Source of the DNA: an uncultured Collinsella sp.
Lineage (GTDB): Bacteria > Actinomycetota > Coriobacteriia > Coriobacteriales > Coriobacteriaceae
Reading direction: 5' to 3'
DNA length: 37,294 nucleotides
Assembly: GCA_900545995.1 (NCBI GenBank)
Contig: URBM01000003.1
Location: 1-37,294 of the forward strand
Shown here: piece by piece, positions 15,405 through 22,808 of the stretch
Layout of the letters: each line of letters opens with the position of its first letter
How positions within the stretch are numbered: the first letter of the stretch is position 1
Made by a program: the position numbers and the translations under genes
Notes under the pieces: generated by a model
What the model was told of the DNA's origin: nothing
Database searches by the model: none
What the model saw: the letters and a program-made list of their open reading frames with translations, nothing else

Positions 15405-16397
15405 TTAACTAGACCTATGCGTCCTGAATACACCTGGCGTTTCGCCGAATGCTTCTTTGAATTTTGAGTAAAAGAATGACATGTTGGAGATGCCGACTTT
15501 TCGGGCTACATACTGCACGCTGCGCTCGGTGTTGTTGAGAAGATATGCCGCCTCTGTGAGCTGCTGGTTGAGCTTGATTTGCGAAAACGTTTTGCCGGTT
15601 TTTTGCTTGATTAAGCTGCTGAGATAGCTGGTGCTATAACCTGTATCGCTCGCAATGCTTTCGAGCGTGCAGTCGCCGTAGCTTCGCTCAATATGATTCA
15701 GAATCGACACGATGCGCTCGTCCGACATGATTGCCTGGTTATCAGTTGCGGAGCGTCGGTACAGTCCTCGAATGAGAACAAGGAATAGGCTGACGGCGAG
15801 GTGCCTCATGAGTTCATTGGAGTAGGCATCTTTAAAGTGATATTCGATAAAGAGCATCTCGATGAGGCGTCGCGCATGTCGGGCGTATTCCTCTGGAAGA
15901 ATGAGATATTTGCGGGCCTCACGGTTTTTAGACACAAAATCAAATAGGAGATTCGTTAATGGTGACGCGCCGGGTAGCTGGCTCAGAAACACCGAATCGA
16001 ACATTTCCTTTTTGAAGACGATCGAGATGACGATATCGTGCTCGCCCTTAACGTACGGAACGCTTCTGACTACGCCGGTGTTGCAAATGAGCACGTCGCC
16101 CTTTTTAAGGAGCAGTCGTCGTCCGTTGACGATAAACGTGCAGACGCCGTCGTACACGTAGTTAAGCTCCATATCCCGATTCATATGAGGAGGAATGTCG
16201 GTAAAGCGCGACTCCTTGATAAGGCCCACGGGGTTTTCGTCGAGGGTTTCTTTCCAGTCAAACAGATAGACCTCTTCGCCGTTAATGGTTGTGGTTTCCA
16301 CCCTGTTATATCGCGGGCTGAGCTCTCCTGGATGCGTGCGATGCCACTCTTCGGTCTCGGTATGCGTGTAGAGCAGCTGTTTGAGATTCGAATCCAT
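15405..16397 (-). CDS. AraC-family transcriptional regulator of glucoside genes
   Basis: The protein has 330 residues. The N-terminal part looks like a cupin-type sensor (IPPHMNRDMELNYVYDG and KKGDVLICNTG fit the AraC arm and barrel). The C-terminal 100 residues contain two helix-turn-helix units, with LESIASDTGYSTSYLSSLIK and VQYVARKVGISNMSFFYSKF, and the family ending FGETPGVFR. It is divergent from a GH1 enzyme and a beta-glucoside PTS permease, so it probably senses the sugar or its phosphate. The start follows GGAG on the minus strand. Tandem TACCGTT sites lie over its own -10 region, suggesting autoregulation, and again before the alpha-glucoside operon. Confidence 0.9.
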   Translation of the reverse strand: MDSNLKQLLYTHTETEEWHRTHPGELSPRYNRVETTTINGEEVYLFDWKETLDENPVGLIKESRFTDIPPHMNRDMELNYVYDGVCTFIVNGRRLLLKKGDVLICNTGVVRSVPYVKGEHDIVISIVFKKEMFDSVFLSQLPGASPLTNLLFDFVSKNREARKYLILPEEYARHARRLIEMLFIEYHFKDAYSNELMRHLAVSLFLVLIRGLYRRSATDNQAIMSDERIVSILNHIERSYGDCTLESIASDTGYSTSYLSSLIKQKTGKTFSQIKLNQQLTEAAYLLNNTERSVQYVARKVGISNMSFFYSKFKEAFGETPGVFRTHRSS

Positions 16398-16413
16398 GGG
16401 GTGCTCCAGGGGT

Positions 16414-16447
16414 GAACGGTAGAATCGGTGCCTTAAACGGTATTATA
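16414..16447 (-). promoter_or_regulatory. Tandem TACCGTT sites over the araC-type promoter
   Basis: AACGGTA occurs at 16415-16421 and 16436-16442, exactly 21 bp apart. On the minus strand these read CTACCGTTC and AATACCGTTTA, matching the order of the pair at 2990-3026. A consensus -10 TATAAT on the minus strand (plus-strand ATTATA, 16442-16447) overlaps the distal site, so a bound protein would cover the start of araC-type transcription. The promoter of the divergent GH1 gene should also lie in 16440-16550, but I could not define it. Confidence 0.6.
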
Positions 16448-16549
16448 TCTAAAAAATGTTATAAACCCACGCTTTCTATGCGATATCTTATGCATCTTGT
16501 TCTTCCTAGTATTGGGTTATCCGCTGGAGCGTCCGATCAAGGAGGGCAA

Positions 16550-18028
16550 ATGAGTAAGTTAAAACGTGGGTTTGACTCCGACTTTTTATGGGGCGGAGCC
16601 ATATCGTGCTCGCAGGCCGATGGCGCCTGGAATGAGGGCGGAAAGGGAAAGTCGACGCAGGATTGTCGATGGCTGGATGGCACCTGGACTCATGACCAGA
16701 TTGAGGACAAGCATCAAAACAACCCCTTCTGCCATGACGAGCTAATGAACGCTCTCGCAGATGATGGCGTTGAGTTCTACCCGTTTAGGCGCGGCAACGA
16801 CTTCTATCATCACTATCGTGAGGACATCGCGCTTTTTGCGGAGATGGGTCTCAAGCTGTTCCGCACCTCTATTTGTTGGAGCCGAATCTATCCTAACGGA
16901 GATGACCTTGAGCCTAACCGCGAAGGCATCGAGTGGTATCGAAGCATGCTGGGTGAGTGCAAAAAGCACGGCATTAAGACCTTCGTCACCATGCTCCACT
17001 ATGACATCCCGGTAAATCTTGTCACCACATATGGGGGATGGAAGAATCGCAAGACGATTGATTTCTTCGCCCGCTATGTCGAGACGATCGTTACGGAATT
17101 GGGCGATCTGGTCGATTTCTGGCTGCCTTTTAACGAGTTCAATGCAGCGCGTTTTTCCCCTTGGGACGGGGTCTGTCTGGTCAAAGACGAAGAGGGAGAG
17201 AACTTCGATCGAGCCATCTTCCAGTGCCTGCACCACGAGTTCGTTGCCAATGCGCGTGCCGTCGAGATTGTCCATCGTCTTTCGCCCGATACTCCCGTTG
17301 GCGGCATGATCGCTCGATTCTGTACGTATCCTGCCACCTGCCGTCCCGAAGATAACATGCAGGCTATTCACGACGACCAGTATTCCAACTGGTTCTATAC
17401 GGACGTGATGGCTCGTGGAAAATACCCCGCTTATATGAATCGCTATTTCGATGCGTGCGATATCGAGATTCAAATGGAACCGGGCGATGAAGAGCTCATC
17501 GCTCGCAACACGGTCGACTTCCTGGCCTTCTCGTACTACTTTTCCCAGGTATCTACCTGCGATCAGGGATGGGAGAAGACTGCGGGAAATCTGGTCATGG
17601 CAAACAAGAACCCTTATCTCGAGACGAGTGAGTGGGGCTGGCAGCTCGATCCCATTGGCTTGAGGGTTACCCTTAACCAGATGTATGACCGCTATGGGCT
17701 GCCCCTGTATATCGCCGAGAACGGCCTCGGTACATCTGATGTGGTCGAGGAGGATGGCAGCATCCACGACGAGTATCGAATCGATTATTTGCGCCAGCAC
17801 ATAAAGTGCCTTAAAGAGGCGGTGATCGATGGCGTTGACGTGCGCGGATATATGATCTGGGGATTCATTGACCTTGTTGCCTGCGGCCCGCTAACGATGG
17901 ACAAGCGATACGGGCTTATCTATGTCGATCTGGATAATTGCGGCAACGGCACTGCGGAGCGCTTGCGTAAAGACTCTTTCTATTGGTATCAGAAATGTAT
18001 CGCCACTAATGGCGAGGATCTTGGGTAG
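16550..18028 (+). CDS. GH1 6-phospho-beta-glucosidase-like hydrolase
   Basis: This 492-residue GH1 enzyme would hydrolyse a phosphorylated beta-glucoside delivered by the PTS permease encoded 11 nt downstream. Seen are the N-terminal FLWGGAISCSQADGAW, the acid/base Glu in PFNEFN, the nucleophile Glu in YIAENGLG, and the C-terminal DKRYGLIYVD whose Lys and Tyr belong to the phosphate-binding set. The usual Ser of that set (DLVS in BglA-type enzymes) is Ala here (DLVACG). It is slightly longer than the usual 470-480 residues, with an insert near TWTHDQIEDKHQN. The ATG at 16550 follows AAGGAGGG. Cellobiose- or arbutin-type sugars are possible substrates. Confidence 0.9.
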   Translation: MSKLKRGFDSDFLWGGAISCSQADGAWNEGGKGKSTQDCRWLDGTWTHDQIEDKHQNNPFCHDELMNALADDGVEFYPFRRGNDFYHHYREDIALFAEMGLKLFRTSICWSRIYPNGDDLEPNREGIEWYRSMLGECKKHGIKTFVTMLHYDIPVNLVTTYGGWKNRKTIDFFARYVETIVTELGDLVDFWLPFNEFNAARFSPWDGVCLVKDEEGENFDRAIFQCLHHEFVANARAVEIVHRLSPDTPVGGMIARFCTYPATCRPEDNMQAIHDDQYSNWFYTDVMARGKYPAYMNRYFDACDIEIQMEPGDEELIARNTVDFLAFSYYFSQVSTCDQGWEKTAGNLVMANKNPYLETSEWGWQLDPIGLRVTLNQMYDRYGLPLYIAENGLGTSDVVEEDGSIHDEYRIDYLRQHIKCLKEAVIDGVDVRGYMIWGFIDLVACGPLTMDKRYGLIYVDLDNCGNGTAERLRKDSFYWYQKCIATNGEDLG

Positions 18029-18039
18029 GAGTGATTGCT

Positions 18040-19410
18040 GTGGCAGACAAGAAGGAACTGGCCGCTCGTGTCCTCGAGCTCGTGGGCGGCGCCGATAACG
18101 TTGTTATGGCAACGCACTGCATTACAAGGCTCAGATTCAACCTGAAGGACGATAGCAAGGCAGACCTGGAGGCCCTTAAGACGCTTGACGGCGCCTTGGG
18201 CGCGCAGGTTAAAGACGGGCAGTGGCAGGTTATCATCGGCGCCAGCGTGGGGTCGGTATATGACGAATTGGAGCCCATGCTAGGCGACAGGATGGGTGGT
18301 GAGGTCTCCGCCGATGCCGAGCAGCCTGAGCTCCAAAAAGGTTCGGCTCGCGTATTCGATATCATCACCGGCATTTTCTCCGCTATCATTCCCGCGCTGG
18401 TGGCGGGAGGTATCGTAAAGGGCATCCTGGCTGCTATCGCGGCTTTTGGAATCGACACGGGTGCCGGCGATTTTGCGATATTCAATATGATTTCGGATAT
18501 CCCGTTCTACTTCTTGCCGTTTTTGCTGGCAATGTCTACAGCTGATAAGTTCCGAGTCAACCGTTCGCTTGCGCTTTGTGTTGCCGGATCGCTGATGTAC
18601 CCGACTATTGTCAACGCTGTCGGTACAGGCGAGACGCCTCTTGCGTTGTTCGGTTTTACGGTGCCGATTTTTAGCTACGCCGATTCCGTGTTCCCGGTCA
18701 TCTTTGGCGTCATTGGCTTGTCCTTTGTATATCGCGCAATCGACAAGGTCGTGCCGGATCTTTTCAAGCTCGTTGTCGTCCCGGCACTCTCCCTTGCTAT
18801 CGTGATTCCGGTCAACCTGTTTGTGCTCGCTCCGATTGGTGCCTGGTGCGGTCTTGGTCTCGCCAACGGTATCGTTTGGCTATTCTCGACGTTGGGCCCT
18901 GTTGCCGGTTTTCTGCTGGGCTTCTTTATGCCGCTTATCGTGCTCTTCGGCATGCATCAATCGACGAGTCCTATCCAGATTTCCAATATCGCAACGCTGG
19001 GGTATGACTATCTGCTCCCGATCTCTTTCTGCCATAACCTCGCCGAAAGCGGTGCGTCTTTTGGTGCGGCCCTGCGCATGACCGACGAAAAGCTCAAGTC
19101 CGCTGCAATGACGTGCGCCTTCTCGGCATTTATGGGAATCTCCGAGCCCGCCTTGTTTACCGTTCAGGTTCCTAACAGGACTCCGCTTATCGCTGCGATG
19201 ATCGCGGATGGCATTGGCGGTGCGCTCACCGTTGTTCTGGGCGCAAAGTGCTTCGGTTTTGTTATGCCTGGCATTACCTCGTTGCCCGTTTATGCCGATC
19301 CAAGCGGCAATCCCATGAACCTGATCATGATTGTCGTCTGCATCGCTTTGACTTGGGTTATTTCCGCGACGCTCTCGTTTGCGCTCTATGGTCGTTTTGA
19401 CAAAAAGTAA
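18040..19410 (+). CDS. PTS beta-glucoside permease, IIBC without IIA
   Basis: The 456-residue protein has an N-terminal IIB domain (phospho-Cys27 in THCITRLRF) followed by a IIC membrane domain with the sugar-site motif GISEPALF. BglF-type proteins normally continue into a C-terminal IIA domain; this one ends with the last helix and RFDKK. It therefore needs an external IIA, and the only one in view is encoded at 3202-3714. The GTG at 18040 is chosen because AGGAG lies 8 nt upstream; a GTG at 18031 overlaps that ribosome site. It forms an operon with the GH1 gene and is followed by a terminator. Confidence 0.9.
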   Translation: MADKKELAARVLELVGGADNVVMATHCITRLRFNLKDDSKADLEALKTLDGALGAQVKDGQWQVIIGASVGSVYDELEPMLGDRMGGEVSADAEQPELQKGSARVFDIITGIFSAIIPALVAGGIVKGILAAIAAFGIDTGAGDFAIFNMISDIPFYFLPFLLAMSTADKFRVNRSLALCVAGSLMYPTIVNAVGTGETPLALFGFTVPIFSYADSVFPVIFGVIGLSFVYRAIDKVVPDLFKLVVVPALSLAIVIPVNLFVLAPIGAWCGLGLANGIVWLFSTLGPVAGFLLGFFMPLIVLFGMHQSTSPIQISNIATLGYDYLLPISFCHNLAESGASFGAALRMTDEKLKSAAMTCAFSAFMGISEPALFTVQVPNRTPLIAAMIADGIGGALTVVLGAKCFGFVMPGITSLPVYADPSGNPMNLIMIVVCIALTWVISATLSFALYGRFDKK

Positions 19411-19439
19411 CGACGTTTTGAGATAGACAATATTAATCG

Positions 19440-19490
19440 GCCGCTCGCCGGGGAATCGTTTTACGACGCCCCGGCGAGCGGCATTTTATT
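19440..19490 (+). terminator. Terminator of the beta-glucoside operon
   Basis: A perfect 14-bp stem (19440-19453 and 19469-19482) contains a small inner TCGT/ACGA stem in its loop and is followed by ATTTTATT. It lies 29 bp after the permease stop. Confidence 0.85.
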
Positions 19491-19525
19491 GGTGGGGGCG
19501 TGTCGTGCCGCCACGCCCTGTCGCG

Positions 19526-21673
19526 CTAGTTGCGCCTGCCGCCGCCGTTGGCACCCTGACGCCCCTGGGCCGCGCGGTTGCGGCCGGCAGTGTTCTGCGC
19601 GCGCGACATGCCGCCGTGACCCTTGCTGCCCTTAGGCCCCTTGCCGGCGCCGCCAGCGCCACCGTGGGCCTTGCCGCCCTTATTGCCGGCGCCATGTCCG
19701 CCGCCAGCAGACGTCTCGCCCGGTCGCGGCGGCACGGGACGGATCAGGCAATGCTTGGTGTAGCCGATCAGATCGCGGCGGCCGGCCTTCTCCAGCGCCT
19801 CACGTACCAGCTTGTAGTTCTCGGGCTTGCGATACTGGATGAGCGCGCGTTGCATAGCCTTCTCGTGCGGGTCGCGCGCCACGTAGATCGGCTCCATGGT
19901 GCGCGGGTCCACGCCGGTGTAGTACATGCAGGTCGACATGGTGGACGGCGTAGGGTAGAAGTCCTGCACCTGCTCGGGCATGTAGCCCATGTCGCGCACG
20001 GCCTCGGCAAGGTCCACGGCTTCCTTCATCGTCGAGCCGGGGTGGCTCGAGATCAGATACGGCACCACGTACTGCTTGAGTCCGTACTCGCGGTTCAGGC
20101 GCTCAAATTTGCGACAGAACGCATCGTAGACGGCGCGGCTCGGCTTGCCCATCACGGAGAGCACCGCGTCGCTCACATGCTCGGGCGCCACGCGTAGCTG
20201 GCCCGAGACATGGTGCTCCAGCAGCTCGCGCAAAAACTCGTCCGAGGCATCGGCCATAGTGTAGTCAAAACGGATGCCGCTGCGGACGAAGACCTTCTTG
20301 ACGCCCGGCAGCTGGCGTAGGTCGCGCAGCAGCTGCGTGTAGCCGCTCTCGTCGACCACCATGTTCTTGCACACGCTCGGCCATAGGCAGCGCTTGTTCT
20401 TGCACACGCCGTGCTTGAGCTGCTTGTCGCAGGCGGGACGGCTAAAGTTGGCCGTCGGTCCGCCTACGTCGTTGATGTAGCCCTTAAACTCGGGATCGCG
20501 TGTGAGCAGCTCGGCCTCGCGCATGATCGAGTCGTGGCTGCGCATCTGCAACACGCGGCCCTGGTGGAAGGTGAGGGCGCAAAACGAACACTCGCCAAAA
20601 CAACCGCGGTTGGAGCTAATGGAAAACTTGATCTCGGCAAAGGCTGGCACGCCGCCTGCCGCGTCGTAGTCGGGATGCCAGTCGCGTGCGTAGGGGAGTT
20701 CGGCCACCTCGTCCATCTCGTCGGTGGTGAGCGTGGCCGACGGTGGGTTCTGCACCACATAGACGCTGTTGGGGTAGGGCTCTACCAGACGATGCCCGGT
20801 GATGGGGTCCATATTCTGCTGCTGCACATTGAAGCTGCGCGCGTAATTGAGCTTGTCGGCGGCAAGGTCGTCCCAGCTGGGCAGCAAGTCGTAGTCGTAG
20901 ACCTCGTCGAGCGAGCTGGTGCGGTAGACGGTGCCGTTGATATAGGTGATCTGATCGACGGGCAGCCCCGCGTCGAGCGCGTCGGCGATCTCGACAATCG
21001 CGTGCTCGCCCATGCCGTAGATGAGGATGTCGGCGCCCGAGTCGAGCAGCACCGAGCGCTTGAGCTTATCCTGCCAGTAGTCGTAGTGGGCCAGTCGGCG
21101 CAGGCTTGCCTCGATGCCGCCGATGATGATGGGGGCGTCCTTGAACGTCTGACGGATGAGATTGCCGTAGACCGTGACGGCACGGTTGGGGCGGTGACCT
21201 TCCTCGCCGCCGGGGGTATAGGCGTCGGTGTGGCGGCGGTGCTTGGTCACCGAATAGTGGTTGACCATGGAGTCCATGTTGCCGGCACTGACGAGAAACC
21301 CCAGGCGCGGCTCGCCGAGCGCAGTGATGCTGGCGGGGTCGGTCCAGTCGGGCTGGCAGATGATGCCCACTTTGTAACCGTGCGCGTCGAGTACGCGGCT
21401 GATGATAGCCATGCCAAAGCTCGGATGGTCCACGTAGGCATCACCGCAGATATAGACGAAGTCGCACTGGTCCCAGCCGCGCGCATCCATGTCGGCGCGG
21501 CTGACGGGGAGGAACTTATCGCGGCCTGGACGCCAAGGACGGACGGGCGTCGCCTGGGAATGCTTGGTGCGGGCGACCGTGGCCTGCGCCTTGCCGCCGC
21601 GCTTTTGCTGCTGGCCCTGTTTGCCCTGCTGTCCGCGTTGGCTGTTCTGAGCGTGCTGAGGCTTTTTTGCCAC
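19526..21673 (-). CDS. ygiQ: YgiQ-family radical SAM protein
   Basis: This 715-residue protein of the UPF0313/YgiQ family is a radical SAM enzyme of unknown reaction. The cluster motif is RGCFGECSFCAL (CxxxCxxC), and family-like segments such as ISSNRGCF, VAPEHVSD and FYPTPSTMSTCMYYTG are present. The N-terminal 45 residues are Gln/Lys-rich and low complexity, and the C-terminal 55 are Gly/Lys/Arg-rich, features that may bind nucleic acid. The GTG at 21673 is chosen because GGGAGGG lies just upstream and homologous sequence begins soon after; the frame remains open further upstream without motifs. It is divergent from the DUF1275 gene, with a striking inverted repeat between them. Confidence 0.9.
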   Translation of the reverse strand: MAKKPQHAQNSQRGQQGKQGQQQKRGGKAQATVARTKHSQATPVRPWRPGRDKFLPVSRADMDARGWDQCDFVYICGDAYVDHPSFGMAIISRVLDAHGYKVGIICQPDWTDPASITALGEPRLGFLVSAGNMDSMVNHYSVTKHRRHTDAYTPGGEEGHRPNRAVTVYGNLIRQTFKDAPIIIGGIEASLRRLAHYDYWQDKLKRSVLLDSGADILIYGMGEHAIVEIADALDAGLPVDQITYINGTVYRTSSLDEVYDYDLLPSWDDLAADKLNYARSFNVQQQNMDPITGHRLVEPYPNSVYVVQNPPSATLTTDEMDEVAELPYARDWHPDYDAAGGVPAFAEIKFSISSNRGCFGECSFCALTFHQGRVLQMRSHDSIMREAELLTRDPEFKGYINDVGGPTANFSRPACDKQLKHGVCKNKRCLWPSVCKNMVVDESGYTQLLRDLRQLPGVKKVFVRSGIRFDYTMADASDEFLRELLEHHVSGQLRVAPEHVSDAVLSVMGKPSRAVYDAFCRKFERLNREYGLKQYVVPYLISSHPGSTMKEAVDLAEAVRDMGYMPEQVQDFYPTPSTMSTCMYYTGVDPRTMEPIYVARDPHEKAMQRALIQYRKPENYKLVREALEKAGRRDLIGYTKHCLIRPVPPRPGETSAGGGHGAGNKGGKAHGGAGGAGKGPKGSKGHGGMSRAQNTAGRNRAAQGRQGANGGGRRN

Positions 21674-21704
21674 GATCCCTCCCGGTGTCTGTATGCTGCA
21701 CGTA

Positions 21705-21745
21705 ATTGTAACCAGTCTTTTTGGGACGGCGCTAAAAAGACTGGT
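21705..21745 (-). promoter_or_regulatory. ygiQ promoter with a perfect 12-bp inverted repeat
   Basis: ACCAGTCTTTTT (21711-21722) and AAAAAGACTGGT (21734-21745) are perfect inverted repeats with an 11-nt spacer. A minus-strand -10 TACAAT (plus-strand ATTGTA, 21705-21710) lies directly beside them. The repeat thus covers the -35 region of ygiQ and looks like an operator. It could also fold as an RNA hairpin in a leader of the divergent gene. Confidence 0.5.
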
Positions 21746-21926
21746 GGAGTACATGAGCTGGTGAGTGAGAGCGTCGCTGAGCCAGTCGTTTGTTTCCAGA
21801 CTGTGTATCTGCGCTTTGGAGAACCCGTCTCGCGCGCACGCCATGTTGTCAATGGGTTACAGTATGAACGGCGGTTATGTTTCCGCCAACGCACGAGAGG
21901 GTCGTCAACAAGGAGGATGCACGGCG

Positions 21927-22643
21927 ATGCAGCGTGCCAAACAGATATCGGAGTCTATTGAGCTGGGCATCATCTTGGCGCTTGCCGGTGGCTTTATGGA
22001 CGTTTATTCGTACATTGGGCGCGACCATGTTTTCGCCAACGCGCAGACGGGCAACATCCTGCTCGTGGGCGTGAGCATCTCGGAGGGCAATTGGGCACTT
22101 GCGGGGCGCTACTTCTTCCCTGTGGTTTCGTTTGCTGTGGGCATTATGCTTGCCGACCTGGTACACGAGCGTTTTGGCAGCGTGATCCACTGGCGTCAGG
22201 TGACGGTGTTTTTTGAAGCCGTTATCTTGTTGGGAGTGAGCTTTATCCCGGGCGGCAATTTCAACCTGCTCGCCAACTGCCTCACCTCGTTTGCCTGCGG
22301 CATGCAGGTCGAGAGCTTCCGCAAGATTCACGGTCACGGCATCGCTACGACCATGTGCATCGGCAACTTGCGCAACGCGCTGCAAAACGTGGACGATTAC
22401 ATCATCACCCACAGGCGCGGCTTTTTGGAAAACGGCCTGCTGTACTTTGGCGTGATCTTTACCTTTGTGTTTGGCGCCGTGTTGGGCAACTGGTGCATTG
22501 AGCGCATGGGCCTGCATGCCATCGTCGTGGCGAGCTTGCTGCTGTTTGTCGCGTTTGCCATCATGTTTATCGACCGCGAGCGCGACTTGCGCTTACGCTG
22601 GAAGGTTGCGGCCGAGGCTTGGAAAGAGGGCTGCCGAAAGTAA
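21927..22643 (+). CDS. YoaK/DUF1275 family membrane protein
   Basis: This 238-residue integral membrane protein has about six hydrophobic segments. The family signature region GFMDVYSYIGRDHVFANAQTGN is present near the N-terminus, followed by FACGMQVESFRKI and a conserved TTMCIGNLRN. The function of DUF1275 proteins is unknown. The ATG at 21927 follows AAGGAGG by 10 nt. It is a single gene, bounded by the divergent ygiQ promoter and by its own terminator. Confidence 0.88.
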   Translation: MQRAKQISESIELGIILALAGGFMDVYSYIGRDHVFANAQTGNILLVGVSISEGNWALAGRYFFPVVSFAVGIMLADLVHERFGSVIHWRQVTVFFEAVILLGVSFIPGGNFNLLANCLTSFACGMQVESFRKIHGHGIATTMCIGNLRNALQNVDDYIITHRRGFLENGLLYFGVIFTFVFGAVLGNWCIERMGLHAIVVASLLLFVAFAIMFIDRERDLRLRWKVAAEAWKEGCRK

Positions 22644-22646
22644 CCG

Positions 22647-22686
22647 AATGCGGCAAAGGGGCTGTCCCTTCGCCGCATTATTTTTC
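22647..22686 (+). terminator. Terminator of the DUF1275 gene
   Basis: AATGCGGC (22647-22654) pairs with GCCGCATT (22672-22679), with an inner AGGG/CCCT stem, followed by ATTTTTC. It lies 3 bp after the stop codon. Confidence 0.85.
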
Positions 22687-22694
22687 ATCACCTG

Positions 22695-22750
22695 TTGAAA
22701 CGCTTTAACAAATTTGACGTTCTCACGCGTTTTTTGTTTCAAAAGCGTTA
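22695..22750. promoter_or_regulatory. Paired LacI/CcpA-like operator cores upstream of fucO
   Basis: TTGAAACGCTTTAACAA (22695-22711) read on the minus strand has the core TTAAAGCGTTT, close to a catabolite-response (cre) element. A second core, AAAGCGTT, lies at 22742-22749 on the plus strand. Together they form an imperfect inverted repeat separated by about 35 bp. A TTGACG at 22714-22719 may be a -35, but no matching -10 was found at normal spacing. Confidence 0.35.
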
Positions 22751-22808
22751 GGATGGGACTCATAGCGTGGGGCGTAATGGGTGCCCCGCACACGATGGGA
22801 GGCTATCA

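Noticed and set aside
22691..22711. Rex-type redox operator before fucO
   Set aside because: TGTTGAA and TTTAACA resemble Rex half-sites, but the TTG...CAA ends are 2 bp further apart than in the consensus; a LacI/cre-like reading fits better.
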